From an uncultured Eubacteriales bacterium (GTDB lineage Bacteria; Bacillota; Clostridia; Christensenellales; Aristaeellaceae), in the NCBI GenBank assembly GCA_900315675.1, contig OMZY01000015.1, positions 1 through 58,299 of the forward strand: a stretch of 58,299 nt of DNA, given 5' to 3'. This document shows, in pieces, positions 33,549 through 43,143 of this stretch. Position 1 is the first letter of the stretch. Each line of letters starts with the position of its first letter. Made by a program: the position numbers and the translations under genes. A model generated the notes under the pieces. It worked only from the letters and a program-made list of their open reading frames with translations. It was not told the DNA's origin and ran no database searches.

Positions 33549-35036
33549 TTATGCCCAGGGATTCTCTGTGGGATAGGGCAGATTCTTGGGCTGGTTCCAG
33601 GCGATATCCTTCACGCCCAGGTACTTGAACACTTCGAACAGGAGCTTTCCGCAGTGAGCGAACGCGACGGCGCCGTGATGCGGATAACGCTTCTGCACCA
33701 GCACGTGGCGGTAGAAGCGGCCCATTTCCTTGATGGCAAAGATACCGATGCCGCCGAAGGACTGGGTGGCTACAGGCAGCACTTCGCCTTCAGCCAGGTA
33801 GGCGCGAACTTCGCCTTCGCTGTCGCACTGCAGGCGGTAGAAGGTGATGGGGCCGGCAGCGATATCGCCTTCCAGCGTGCCGCGGGTGAAGTCCGGTTCG
33901 CTTCCTTCGGGCTCCAGCAGACGGTGCTGAATCAGCTGATACTTGATCGCGCGGCTGTCGCACATCTTGCAGCTGGGGGTGTTGCCGCAGTGGAAGCCCA
34001 TGAAGGTGTCATGCAGTTCGTAGTCGAACTTGCCCTTGATGTCCTTGTCGTAGATATATTCCGGAACGCTGTTGTTGATGTCCAGCAGGGTCACGGCGTC
34101 GCCGGTCAGGCAGGCACCGATGTACTCGCTCAGGGCACCGTAGATATCCACTTCGCAGGATACCGGCATTCCGCGGGAAGCCAGGCGGCTGTTGACGTAG
34201 CAGGGCTCGAAACCGAACTGGGACGGGAAGGCGGGCCAGCACTTGTCGGCGAAGGCCACATACTTCCGGGCGCCCTTGTGGGCTTCCGCCCAGTCAAGCA
34301 GGGTCAGTTCGAACTGGGCCATACGCTCGAGCATATCGTCGTAGTACTTGCCCTCGCCCATTTCTTTCTTCATGTCTTCGCAGACGGCGGGAATGCGCTT
34401 GTCGCCGGCGTGCTCTTTATAGCTGACCAGCAGATCCAGTTCGCTGTTCTCCTCGATTTCGATGCCCAGCTCATACAGGCCCTTGATGGGGGCGTTGCAG
34501 GCGAAGAAGTCCTGGGGACGGGGTCCGAAGGTGATGATCTTCAGGTTCTTCAGTCCGACGATCACGCGGGCGATCGGGATGAACTCGGCGATCTTGTCAG
34601 CCAGTTCATCGGCGGTGCCGACGGGATATTCCGGAATGTAGCCCTTCAGGTGACGCATGCCCAGGTTGTAGGAGCAGTTCAGCATACCGCAGTACGCGTC
34701 GCCGCGGCCGTTGATCATGTCTCCGTCGCCTTCGGCGGCAGCCACGAACATCACCGGGCCGTCGAACTTGGCGGCGATCAGGGTTTCAGGGGTTTCAGGA
34801 CCGAAGTTGCCGAGGAAAACGCAGGCGGCGTTGCAGCCGGCGGCGTTCAGTTCTTCGACAGCCTTCAGCATGTCTTTTTCGTTTTCAACGGTGGTTTTGA
34901 TCTCAACGATATCCAGTTTCTTCTGGCCGCACTTTGCAGCGATGGCGGCACGGCGCTTTTCACTCAGCGCAATGGGGAAACAGTCGCGGCTGACGGCGAC
35001 GAGTCCCAGCTTGATGACGGGGATGTTTTCCATCAT
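33549..35036 (-). CDS. L-fucose/L-arabinose isomerase family protein
   Basis: A 495-aa cytosolic protein of the L-fucose isomerase-like family, expected to interconvert an aldose and a ketose with a divalent metal. Characteristic parts are the N-terminal GLVAVSRDCFP, the middle ACVFLGNFGPETPE and FGPRPQDFFACN, and the C-terminal DTFMGFHCGNTPSCKMC and FYRHVLVQKRYPHHGAVAF with conserved His. The sugar is not known. GGAGG lies nine bases before ATG 35036. A palindrome GTACGG acTTA CCGTAC 37 bp upstream may be its operator. Strong codon bias suggests good expression. Confidence 0.88.
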   Translation of the reverse strand: MMENIPVIKLGLVAVSRDCFPIALSEKRRAAIAAKCGQKKLDIVEIKTTVENEKDMLKAVEELNAAGCNAACVFLGNFGPETPETLIAAKFDGPVMFVAAAEGDGDMINGRGDAYCGMLNCSYNLGMRHLKGYIPEYPVGTADELADKIAEFIPIARVIVGLKNLKIITFGPRPQDFFACNAPIKGLYELGIEIEENSELDLLVSYKEHAGDKRIPAVCEDMKKEMGEGKYYDDMLERMAQFELTLLDWAEAHKGARKYVAFADKCWPAFPSQFGFEPCYVNSRLASRGMPVSCEVDIYGALSEYIGACLTGDAVTLLDINNSVPEYIYDKDIKGKFDYELHDTFMGFHCGNTPSCKMCDSRAIKYQLIQHRLLEPEGSEPDFTRGTLEGDIAAGPITFYRLQCDSEGEVRAYLAEGEVLPVATQSFGGIGIFAIKEMGRFYRHVLVQKRYPHHGAVAFAHCGKLLFEVFKYLGVKDIAWNQPKNLPYPTENPWA

Positions 35037-35072
35037 GGGTACAGACCTCCTCTATGAACTCTCCATTAATAT

Positions 35073-35089
35073 GTACGGACTTACCGTAC
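35073..35089. promoter_or_regulatory. Palindrome upstream of the isomerase gene (possible operator)
   Basis: GTACGG (35073-35078) and CCGTAC (35084-35089) around a 5-bp centre, 37 bp before the isomerase start. Position and symmetry suit a repressor site; the regulator is unknown. Confidence 0.45.
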
Positions 35090-35235
35090 TCCAAAGAATA
35101 ACATTCCAATGGCCGGAAGTCAAGGAATTTGAGCTTTTTTCGACGATTCACGCCCATTTTGCACAAATGCCGGAAAAGTGCGGAAAAACCTTGCGGATCA
35201 GGGACGCCAAAACAAACGGAGAACGAAAAAACATG

Positions 35236-35264
35236 TTGCAAAACAAGGGAAAAACAGGTACAAT
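35236..35264 (+). promoter_or_regulatory. Promoter of gapA
   Basis: TTGCAA (35236-35241) and TACAAT (35259-35264) with a 17-bp spacer. The leader ends in GAGGAGGG before gapA. Confidence 0.8.
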
Positions 35265-35318
35265 AACCTGCGGACCTAAATTATTGCAAAAGCGACTATC
35301 TTAGAGGAGGGTTTTTCC

Positions 35319-36350
35319 ATGGCAGTTAAAGTTGCGATTAATGGTTTCGGCCGTATCGGCCGTCTTGCGTTCCGTCAGATGTTCGGCGCTCCGGGTTACG
35401 AAGTCGTCGCCATCAATGACCTGACCAGCCCCGCGATGCTGGCTCACCTGCTGAAGTATGACACCGCTCAGAAGGGCTACTGTGGCGTGATCGGCGAGAA
35501 CAAGCACACCGTTGAAGCCACCGAGAATTCCATCATCGTTGACGGCAAAGAGATCACCATCTACGCCATCAAGGATGCCAAAGAGTGCCCCTGGGGCGAG
35601 CTGGGCGTAGACGTTGTGCTGGAGTGCACCGGTTTCTACACCTCCAAGGAAAAGTCCATGGCTCATATCGAAGCGGGCGCCAAGAAGGTCGTTATCTCCG
35701 CTCCTGCCGGCAATGACCTGCCCACCATCGTTTACAATGTTAACCACAACACCCTGAAGCCCGAAGACAAGGTCATCTCCGCTGCCAGCTGCACCACCAA
35801 CTGCCTGGCTCCCATGACCAAGGCTCTGAACGATGCTTTCCCGATCCAGGCTGGTATCATGACCACTGTTCATGCCTACACCGGCGACCAGATGATCCTG
35901 GACGGCCCGCATCGCAAGGGTGACCTGCAGCGTGCCCGTGCCGGCGCCGCCAACATCGTTCCCAACAGCACCGGTGCTGCCAAGGCCATCGGCCTGGTTA
36001 TCCCCGAGCTGAACGGCAAGCTGATCGGTTCCGCCCAGCGCGTTCCGGTTCCCACCGGCTCCACCACCATCCTGGTGGCTGTTGTCAAGGGCAAGGACGT
36101 GACCAAGGAAGCTATCAACGCCGCTATGAAGGCCCAGAGCTCTGAGTCCTTCGGCTACACCACCGAGAAACTCGTTTCCTCCGATATCATCGGCATGACC
36201 TATGGCTCCCTGTTCGATGCCAACCAGACCATGGTTAACCAGATCGACGAAGACACCTATCAGGTGCAGGTCGTTTCCTGGTACGACAATGAGAACAGCT
36301 ACACCAGCCAGATGGTCCGCACCATCAAGTACTTCGCCGAACTGAAGTAA
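35319..36350 (+). CDS. gapA: Type I glyceraldehyde-3-phosphate dehydrogenase
   Basis: A 343-aa NAD(P)-dependent glycolytic dehydrogenase making 1,3-bisphosphoglycerate. The Rossmann motif is [16 protein letters not shown], the catalytic Cys is near residue 156 in [13 protein letters not shown], the catalytic His is in [10 protein letters not shown], and the C-terminus has [16 protein letters not shown]. Asp in AINDLT indicates NAD preference. Codon use is highly biased. A strong promoter precedes and a terminator follows, so it is probably its own transcript. Length is typical. Confidence 0.97.
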   Translation: MAVKVAINGFGRIGRLAFRQMFGAPGYEVVAINDLTSPAMLAHLLKYDTAQKGYCGVIGENKHTVEATENSIIVDGKEITIYAIKDAKECPWGELGVDVVLECTGFYTSKEKSMAHIEAGAKKVVISAPAGNDLPTIVYNVNHNTLKPEDKVISAASCTTNCLAPMTKALNDAFPIQAGIMTTVHAYTGDQMILDGPHRKGDLQRARAGAANIVPNSTGAAKAIGLVIPELNGKLIGSAQRVPVPTGSTTILVAVVKGKDVTKEAINAAMKAQSSESFGYTTEKLVSSDIIGMTYGSLFDANQTMVNQIDEDTYQVQVVSWYDNENSYTSQMVRTIKYFAELK

Positions 36351-36445
36351 TGAGGAAGCGTCCGAATCTCTGATTTGGGATACGCTTCACGTACTGCAGA
36401 AAATCGCGTATAACGCGAGAGGTATAGTACCAGCTGCGAAAATCA

Positions 36446-36480
36446 TGCCCGCCGTCGGAGAACCGATGGCGGGCAGTTTT
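36446..36480 (+). terminator. Terminator after gapA
   Basis: Stem TGCCCGCCgTCGG / CCGAtGGCGGGCA with an AGAA loop, then GTTTTT. It lies 96 bp after the gapA stop and 64 bp before the ABC gene. The region before it (36351-36445) contains two more hairpins (GAAGCGT...ACGCTTC and CGCGTataACGCG). Confidence 0.85.
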
Positions 36481-36543
36481 TATGCCATCCTTCGGGTCAG
36501 GGATACGAAGAAGCAACAACTGACTGTAAGGAGACATTTTTTT

Positions 36544-38427
36544 ATGGAAAATAAACAGACCCAGGATCATATTCAGCCCCGGAAGGGCCGGGGAAAACTG
36601 ATCTGGCGGTTTTTAAAGGGCAGCAAAGCCTTATTTATCCTGTGTATGATCTGCTCAGCGCTGATTTCGCTGGGCGAGATGATCGTTCCCCAGATTATCC
36701 GGGTGACCATTGACAATATCATCGGCGGGGAGTCCATGGAAAACCTGGCCCCGGCGGTCCGGAACCTGATTGCCTCCCTGGGCGGCGCCGAAGCGCTGCG
36801 CGGCCGGATGTGGATTATGGCGCTGGCCGTGCTGATTGTGGCGGGTATCTGCGCCGTTGCCCGGTACGCGTTCCGCGTCTCCAATGTACGGGCCAGTGAA
36901 ACGCTGGTCAAGAACATGCGGGACACGCTTTTCGGCCATATTGAGCGGCTCCCCTTCCAGTGGCACATGAGCAACCACACCGGGGATATTATCCAGCGGT
37001 GCACCAGCGACATCGAAACCACCCGGAACTTTATTTCCGAGCAGATGACAAACCTGATCCGGATCGGGATCCTGCTGGTGATGAGCGTGAGCTTCATGCT
37101 TTCCATGAACAGCTCCCTGACGCTGATTGCCATGCTGCCCCTGCCTGTGATTATCTGGTATTCCCTGTTTTTCCACAGGAAGTTCCGGAAAGGCTTTGAG
37201 GAATGCGACGAGAACGAAGGCAAGCTTTCCGCCATGGCGCAGGAAAATCTGACCGGCGTGCGGGTGGTGCGGGCCTTCGGCCGGGAACGGTATGAACGGG
37301 ACCGGTTTGAAAAGCATAATGATTATTACACCTCCCTGTGGGTGAAGCTGGGCCGGCTGATGAGCTTCTTCTGGTCCTCCTCCGATATTCTTTCCGGCCT
37401 CCAGATTATGCTGGTGGTGATCTTCGGTGTGCTCTTCTGCCTGCGGGGCAATATGACCAGCGGTGAGTACATCGCCTTTATCAGCTACAACGGCCTGCTG
37501 GTCTGGCCGGTCCGACAGCTGGGACGTATGCTCAGCGAAATGTCCAAGGCCGGCGTCGGTATCGACCGTATCGGCTATATCATGGACGCAGAAGAGGAAA
37601 AGGACGCGGAAAACACGCTGACGCCGCCGATGAACGGCGATATCTGCTTCGACCATGTGAACTTTGCCTATGAGGGAAGCCGTGAAATGCTCCATGACGT
37701 GAGCTTTACCATTCCCGCCGGAACAACGCTGGGTATTCTCGGCGGCACCGGCTCGGGCAAGAGCACGCTGATGTACCTGCTGGACCGGCTGTATCCCCTG
37801 CCCGCGGACTGCGGAAAGATCACCGTCGGCGGGACGGACATCTCGAAGATTTCCCTGGAGCACCTGCGGGGCAATATCGGTATTGTGCTGCAGGAGCCTT
37901 ATCTGTTCTCCCGTTCCCTGCGGGATAACCTGGGCATTGCGGTCCGGGACCTGGGGGACAAGGAGCTGGAGGTGGCGGTGCAGGCTGCCTGCCTGGATGA
38001 AACCATCCGGTCCTTTTCCAAGGGTTATGACACCTTTGTGGGCGAGCGGGGCGTGACCCTGTCCGGCGGCCAGAAGCAGCGGGCGGCAATTGCCCGGATG
38101 CTGGCCAGGCCGACGCCCATCATGATTTTTGACGATTCCCTCTCCGCCGTGGATACGGAGACTGACGCGAAGATCCGTTCGGCGCTGGAGAAGCGCTTCG
38201 GTTCTGCCACCATTATCCTGATCTCCCACCGGATCACGACCCTTTCCAAGGCGGATCAGGTGCTGGTGCTGGATCACGGAAGGGTGAGCCAGCTGGGAAC
38301 GCCGGAAGAACTGGGCAGGCAGGAAGGCCTGTACCGCCAGATCATGGAGATACAGGGATTCTCCCCTGACCCGGAAACAAAGAAAGACAACTGTACAGAG
38401 GAACTGAAGGAGGTGAATGCGGAATGA
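36544..38427 (+). CDS. ABC exporter half-transporter A (degenerate Walker B)
   Basis: A 627-aa half transporter: about six membrane helices (residues ~15-330), then an ATPase domain. Walker A is GGTGSGKST near residue 400, the signature is a canonical LSGGQKQRAA, and Walker B reads IMIFDDSLSAVD, so the catalytic Glu is replaced by Asp. In heterodimeric exporters (BmrCD, LmrCD) such a change marks the non-hydrolytic site. The partner overlaps by four bases (ATGA). Substrate unknown; multidrug or peptide export is typical. GGAG precedes ATG 36544; upstream in-frame starts lie in the terminator. Confidence 0.93.
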   Translation: MENKQTQDHIQPRKGRGKLIWRFLKGSKALFILCMICSALISLGEMIVPQIIRVTIDNIIGGESMENLAPAVRNLIASLGGAEALRGRMWIMALAVLIVAGICAVARYAFRVSNVRASETLVKNMRDTLFGHIERLPFQWHMSNHTGDIIQRCTSDIETTRNFISEQMTNLIRIGILLVMSVSFMLSMNSSLTLIAMLPLPVIIWYSLFFHRKFRKGFEECDENEGKLSAMAQENLTGVRVVRAFGRERYERDRFEKHNDYYTSLWVKLGRLMSFFWSSSDILSGLQIMLVVIFGVLFCLRGNMTSGEYIAFISYNGLLVWPVRQLGRMLSEMSKAGVGIDRIGYIMDAEEEKDAENTLTPPMNGDICFDHVNFAYEGSREMLHDVSFTIPAGTTLGILGGTGSGKSTLMYLLDRLYPLPADCGKITVGGTDISKISLEHLRGNIGIVLQEPYLFSRSLRDNLGIAVRDLGDKELEVAVQAACLDETIRSFSKGYDTFVGERGVTLSGGQKQRAAIARMLARPTPIMIFDDSLSAVDTETDAKIRSALEKRFGSATIILISHRITTLSKADQVLVLDHGRVSQLGTPEELGRQEGLYRQIMEIQGFSPDPETKKDNCTEELKEVNAE

Positions 38428-40247
38428 CGCAGATGACAGAAAGCCTCAAAAAGGACGCGGTGTCCCTGCCTTTCTTCGGCATCCCGCGGATCCTTCCCTA
38501 TGTGAAGAAATACAGGAAAACCCTGCTGGTGATGCTGATCGGCGGTCTGGTCGGCACCGGGCTGGATATCGGCCTGCCCCTGTTCCAGCGTTACGCCCTG
38601 GATCACTTTATCAGGCTTGGGACCCTGGATACCCTGCCGCTGTTTATCGTGATCTACGTCGCGGCGATCCTCCTGGCCGGCTGTGCAACCTTCTTTGCCT
38701 GCCGGGGAGCCATGACGACGGAGGTTTCCGTGAACCGGGACCTGCGGGCGGCGGCTTTCAGCCACCTGCAGACCCTGTCCTTCTCCTACTTTAACCAGAA
38801 CAGCGTCGGCTGGATTCATTCCCGCGTGATGTCCGATACCTCCCGGATCGGCGGCCTGGTTTCCTGGACCTTCATGGACAGCGTCTGGCATACGAGCTAT
38901 GTCATCGGCGCCGCGGTGGTCATGCTGGTGATCAATTTCCGGCTGGCCCTGATGGTGCTGGTGATCCTGCCCCTGATCGTGGTGCTGTATTCCCTTTTCC
39001 AGAAAAAGCTGATCCAGGCCAACCGGCATATCCGGGAATTGAATTCCAGGATTACCGGAGACTTCAACGAGGCGATCACCGGCGCGAAAACCATCAAGAC
39101 CCTGACCATTGAGGAGCGCATGGAAAAGGACTTCGTGGGAGACACGGAGGAATACCGCAGCACCTCGGTGCGGGCGGCCCGGCTGCGCGGCGCGTTTGCC
39201 GTGACCATGCACCTGGCTTCCTCCCTGGCCCTGGCGATTGTCCTGTGGCAGGGCGGCGTGATCGCTGCTTCAGAGGTGGGTACCTTCTCCATGTTCATGT
39301 CCTATGCCCAGGGCATGATGGAGCCCGTCCGCTGGATTGTGGACGCAATCTCGGACGTGATCACCACCCAGGTGAACATTGAGCGGCTGACAAGGCTGCT
39401 GGGCACCAGGTCCGATGTGACCGATACGCCTGAAGTGATTGAAAAATACGGTGATTCCTTCTCCCCGAAGAAGGAAAACTGGGAACCCATCCGCGGGGAT
39501 ATCGAGTTCGAGGACGTCACCTTCCGCTATCCGGACGGGGATGAGAACGTGCTGGAGCATTTCAGCCTGAAGATTCCCTTCGGCAGCAACATCGCAATTG
39601 TAGGGGAAACCGGCGCCGGCAAAAGCACCCTGGTCAACCTGGTGTGCCGTTTCTTTGAGCCGACTGAAGGAAAGGTGCTGATTGACGGACGCGACGCCCG
39701 GGAGCGGAGCCAGCTGTGGCTCCACAGCGCCATCGGCTACGTGCTCCAGACCCCGCACCTGTTCTCCGGAACCATCCGGGAGAACCTGCTCTACGGCAAT
39801 CCCAACGCCACGGAGGAAGAGATTGACCGGGCCCTGAAGCTGGTCTCCGCCGATCAGGTGGTGGCCAAGATGGAAAAGGGTATTGATACGGACGTCGGCG
39901 AAGGCGGCGACCTGCTCTCCACCGGTGAAAAGCAGCTGATTTCCTTTGCCCGTGCGATCCTGGCGGATCCCCGGATCCTGGTGCTGGATGAAGCCACAGC
40001 TTCCGTGGATACCCTGACGGAACAGCGGATTCAGTCCGCCATCGACACGGTGATCCAGGGACGGACCTCCCTGGTGATTGCCCACCGGCTTTCCACAGTC
40101 CGGAATGCGGACCTGATCCTGGTGGTGAAGGACGGCAAGATTGTGGAAAAGGGAACCCACAAGGAACTGATGGCCGCAAAGGGCCCGTATTACCGGCTGT
40201 ATACCCGGCAGTACGAGGACGAAGCGACCAGCAGCATACTGCAATAA
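38424..40247 (+). CDS. ABC exporter half-transporter B (degenerate signature)
   Basis: A 607-aa partner of the preceding gene: six membrane helices, then an ATPase domain. Walker A is GETGAGKST near residue 393, the signature is altered to LLSTGEKQLISFARA, and Walker B is canonical (RILVLDEATASVD, with Glu). The degenerate signature here would face the degenerate Walker B of partner A, so both losses fall in the same composite ATP site. The other site (Walker A/B from B, LSGGQ from A) is intact. This is the classic asymmetric heterodimer. Translation is coupled through the ATGA overlap. A terminator encloses its stop codon. Confidence 0.93.
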   Translation: MTQMTESLKKDAVSLPFFGIPRILPYVKKYRKTLLVMLIGGLVGTGLDIGLPLFQRYALDHFIRLGTLDTLPLFIVIYVAAILLAGCATFFACRGAMTTEVSVNRDLRAAAFSHLQTLSFSYFNQNSVGWIHSRVMSDTSRIGGLVSWTFMDSVWHTSYVIGAAVVMLVINFRLALMVLVILPLIVVLYSLFQKKLIQANRHIRELNSRITGDFNEAITGAKTIKTLTIEERMEKDFVGDTEEYRSTSVRAARLRGAFAVTMHLASSLALAIVLWQGGVIAASEVGTFSMFMSYAQGMMEPVRWIVDAISDVITTQVNIERLTRLLGTRSDVTDTPEVIEKYGDSFSPKKENWEPIRGDIEFEDVTFRYPDGDENVLEHFSLKIPFGSNIAIVGETGAGKSTLVNLVCRFFEPTEGKVLIDGRDARERSQLWLHSAIGYVLQTPHLFSGTIRENLLYGNPNATEEEIDRALKLVSADQVVAKMEKGIDTDVGEGGDLLSTGEKQLISFARAILADPRILVLDEATASVDTLTEQRIQSAIDTVIQGRTSLVIAHRLSTVRNADLILVVKDGKIVEKGTHKELMAAKGPYYRLYTRQYEDEATSSILQ

Positions 40248-40276
40248 AATAAGGCCGAAAGGCCTTATTTTATTGC
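40241..40276 (+). terminator. Terminator overlapping the ABC operon stop codon
   Basis: 16-bp perfect stem GCAATAAAATAAGGCC / GGCCTTATTTTATTGC with a GAAA loop. The TAA stop (40245-40247) is inside the 5' arm, so a terminating ribosome would cover it. Confidence 0.88.
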
Positions 40277-40398
40277 AATGAATTATTTTCCTTCGGAAAA
40301 TATGAAATACAGGGAAGCCGGGACATTGTCCCGGCTTCCCTGTGTGAAATATCCCGCTTCGCGGGATGTGAATTATTCGCCCTTCGGGCGAATATGAC
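40277..40398. repeat. Cluster of four hairpins with TTC/ATT loops
   Basis: In 120 bp: ATTTTCC-TTC-GGAAAAT, AGGGAAGCCGGGAC-ATT-GTCCCGGCTTCCCT (a terminator-type stem at 40311-40341), ATCCCGC-TTC-GCGGGAT, and ATTCGCCC-TTC-GGGCGAAT. Three have a TTC loop and are joined by TGAAAT/GTGAATT linkers. They form a serial array between the convergent ABC operon and the yacL-like gene. Confidence 0.8.
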
Positions 40399-40413
40399 AG
40401 ATACTTTTACCCT

Positions 40414-41508
40414 TTATTTCAAACGGGCAAAGATCATACGGCCGGCCGAGGTCTGCAGGACGCTGGTGACCAGAATATCGACATCCTCCCCGATGCGGGA
40501 TTTGCCGTTTTCGATAACGATCATGGTGCCGTCATCTAGATAGGCGACGCCCTGGCCGGATTCCTTGCCCTCCTTGGAAATGCGGACCCGGAGCTCCATG
40601 CCCTGGACCACCGCGGGCCGGAGCGCATCCGCCAGTTCGTTCACGTTCAGACTCTTTACGCCGCTGACAGCGGCTGCCTTCTGCAGGTTATAATCCACGG
40701 TAATGACCGTTCCGCCGCAGTCCCGGGCCTGGCGGAGCAGTTTCACATCCACGTCCTGGAGGCCTTCGATGTCCGCCGGATCGATGACCAGCTGCTTCAG
40801 GCCGTCCCGCATCTCCCGCAGGATTTCCAGGCCCCGCCGTCCCCGTTCCCGCCGTGTATCATCCGAGGAATCGGCCACATGCTGGAGCTCATCCACCACA
40901 AACTGGGGAATGACAAACTCTCCTTCAATAAAGCCGGTCTTCGCAATTTCCAGGATCCGGCCGTCTATGATGGCGCTGGTATCCACATATTTCCGGGAGG
41001 CATAGCCGTGTTTCCGGATTTTGCTCTTTTCCCGGGCGCCGGACAGGCGGGTGATCATGGTGATGAATTCCCGGCTGCGCCGTTTGCCTATGTTATAGCC
41101 CAGGGCGCCGAGGGTCAGGTACAGGATGGCGGTCAGCGCCGCGCCGGCCACGCCGGTACCGAAGAAGGACAGCATCTGCCGCAGCAGCGCCGCTACAATC
41201 AGGCCCAGGATCAGGCCGATGATAGCGCTCAGCAGCTGGTTGGCCGGCATTTTGTCAAACTCCTTCTGCATCTCCATGGAGAAGGTGCTGACACGGCGGA
41301 TAATCCGGCCGCTCAGCAGCAGCAGGATCAGGCCGCCCAGGACCGCCATGCCGGTATAGGAAGCCAGGGGCACCCAGGTCGGGATATCCGCGTTCTGATG
41401 GCTCAGCCGGAACAGGGCCAGACCCAGCTGCGCCGCAGCCAGACCCACGCCGATGCCCAGCAGCACCAGCAGGAGACGGAGAAGTTTTTCCATTGCTTTG
41501 GATCTCAT
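40414..41508 (-). CDS. YacL-type PIN-TRAM membrane protein
   Basis: A 364-aa protein. Four hydrophobic segments occupy residues 1-150. A PIN-type RNase domain follows: YVDTSAIIDGRILEIAKTGF, with acidic residues again in DTRRERGRRGLEIL and VITVDYNLQKAA. A C-terminal TRAM domain has GKESGQGVAYLDDGTMIVIENG. The layout matches Bacillus YacL, which lies next to radA and disA. Here radA is directly upstream, but disA is missing between them. ATG 41508 (MRSKAMEKLL) is preferred, with GGGGTG upstream. Confidence 0.88.
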   Translation of the reverse strand: MRSKAMEKLLRLLLVLLGIGVGLAAAQLGLALFRLSHQNADIPTWVPLASYTGMAVLGGLILLLLSGRIIRRVSTFSMEMQKEFDKMPANQLLSAIIGLILGLIVAALLRQMLSFFGTGVAGAALTAILYLTLGALGYNIGKRRSREFITMITRLSGAREKSKIRKHGYASRKYVDTSAIIDGRILEIAKTGFIEGEFVIPQFVVDELQHVADSSDDTRRERGRRGLEILREMRDGLKQLVIDPADIEGLQDVDVKLLRQARDCGGTVITVDYNLQKAAAVSGVKSLNVNELADALRPAVVQGMELRVRISKEGKESGQGVAYLDDGTMIVIENGKSRIGEDVDILVTSVLQTSAGRMIFARLK

Positions 41509-41523
41509 AAAACACCCCAAAAT

Positions 41524-41629
41524 CAATTAAGAATTAAGAATGAAGAATGAAGAATTATATATACTCTGCAGCAGGAGGACAGGAATCAGGCTGGTTAAAA
41601 CCTCCTACCTCCTACCTCCTACTTCCTAC
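41524..41629. repeat. Short-unit repeat arrays between yacL and radA
   Basis: AATTAAG/AATGAAG units (41524-41555), ATATATACT, then three tandem CCTCCTA plus one CTTCCTA (41601-41628). They are followed by a hairpin ATTCTGATGGCT-GAA-AGCCATCAGAAT whose stem contains the radA stop codon. Confidence 0.8.
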
Positions 41630-41652
41630 TTTATTCTGATGGCTGAAAGCCA

Positions 41653-43023
41653 TCAGAATATAACGCTCATCGCCTGGGCGACGGTGTCCACGCCGATCAC
41701 TTTTACGTTTTCGGGCAGGCTCATCCGGCGGGCGTTGGAACGGGGAACCACGATGGTGGTGAAGCCCAGGCGGGCACACTCGGCGATTCGCCGGTCGCAC
41801 TGGGGAATGGTCCGAACCTCCCCTGCCAGGCCGACTTCGCCCATGACAGCCACCTCGGGTCCCACCGGTTTATCCTTCAGGCTGGAGGCAACAGCCACGC
41901 ACAGGGCCAGGTCAGCCGCTGGCTCGCTCAGCTCCAGGCCGCCGGCCACATTGATATAGACATCCTGGTTATAGGTCCGCTGGTTGGCGCGCTTTTCCAG
42001 CACGGCCAGCAGCATCGCGACCCGGCCGCTGTCCGCGCCGTTGACCGCGCGGCGGGGCGTGCCGTAGAAGGTGGGACTGGTCAGCGCCTGCACATCGCAC
42101 AGCAGCGGCCGGCTGCCTTCCATGCCGCAGAAGACGGTGCTTCCGCTGGCGCCCTTGGCCCGGAGGCTCAGCAGTTCCTCGCTGGGATTGTCGACCACCT
42201 GCATGCCCTGCCCGGTCATCCGGAACACGCCCAGTTCATTCACGGAACCGAAGCGGTTCTTGACCGCCCGGAGCAGCCGGTAATCCTGCTGCCGGTCGCC
42301 CTCAAAGTACAGCACCACGTCTACCATATGTTCCAGCATCCGGGGACCGGCGATCGCGCCGTCCTTGGTCACATGGCCGACCAGGAACACGCTGGTGCCG
42401 GTTTCCTTGCACAGGCGCATGATCAGGCTGGTGCTTTCCCGGATCTGGCTGACGCTGCCGGGAGCGCTGGCCATTTCAGGCCGGTACATGGTCTGGATAC
42501 TGTCAATGACCGCCGTATCGGGCTGCAGTTCCCGGATCTTTTCCTCCACCGCGTCCAGGGCGTTTTCCGCCAGGACGTACAGATCGCTTTCAATGCCCAG
42601 GCGGGCCGCGCGCAGCTTGATCTGCCGGGCGGATTCCTCACCGCTGATATACAGCGTGCGTTTTCCGCTTTTTGCCAGATGATCGCAAACCTGGAGCAGC
42701 AGGGTGCTTTTGCCGATGCCGGGATCGCCGCCGATCAGGATCAGTCCGCCCTCCACAATGCCGCCGCCCAGCACCCGGTCCAGTTCGCTGATGCCGGTGC
42801 TGGTCCGCAGGGTCGTATCCTCCGGAATGTCCTTCAGGGACATGGGCTTCGCGCCGGTACCGGGCCGCTGGTTCGCGGCGATTTTCCCGGAAGCTTTTTC
42901 CGGAACGGCCTGCAGACTCTCTTCCAGCGTGTTCCAGGCGCCGCAACCGGGGCAGCGGCCGACCCAGCGGGGACTTTCATAACCGCAGGCGGTACAGGCG
43001 TATGTGCTCTTGACCTTAGCCAC
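41653..43023 (-). CDS. radA: DNA repair protein RadA
   Basis: A 456-aa RecA-like helicase for branch migration. The N-terminal C4 zinc finger is CTACGYESPRWVGRCPGC. Walker A is GGDPGIGKSTLLLQ near residue 100, and the RadA-specific KNRFGS motif is present in AVKNRFGSVNELG. A C-terminal Lon-like domain follows (QDVYINVAGGLELSEPAADLA). Length is typical. The YacL-like gene lies 144 bp downstream in the same direction. Confidence 0.96.
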   Translation of the reverse strand: MAKVKSTYACTACGYESPRWVGRCPGCGAWNTLEESLQAVPEKASGKIAANQRPGTGAKPMSLKDIPEDTTLRTSTGISELDRVLGGGIVEGGLILIGGDPGIGKSTLLLQVCDHLAKSGKRTLYISGEESARQIKLRAARLGIESDLYVLAENALDAVEEKIRELQPDTAVIDSIQTMYRPEMASAPGSVSQIRESTSLIMRLCKETGTSVFLVGHVTKDGAIAGPRMLEHMVDVVLYFEGDRQQDYRLLRAVKNRFGSVNELGVFRMTGQGMQVVDNPSEELLSLRAKGASGSTVFCGMEGSRPLLCDVQALTSPTFYGTPRRAVNGADSGRVAMLLAVLEKRANQRTYNQDVYINVAGGLELSEPAADLALCVAVASSLKDKPVGPEVAVMGEVGLAGEVRTIPQCDRRIAECARLGFTTIVVPRSNARRMSLPENVKVIGVDTVAQAMSVIF

Positions 43024-43143
43024 AATCTCACCTCACTTAACAATACCAGCATTATATCATAAAAGGCAGGACCTGTGGCCCTGCCTCTTATGAGAATGTT
43101 AGGCAATGAAGAATTCTTCATTCTTCATTCTTCATTTTTCATT

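Noticed and set aside
36351-36445. Hairpins between gapA and the ABC operon as a riboswitch
   Set aside because: Two short stems and a GGTActATACC palindrome are visible, but no known aptamer core and no second copy.
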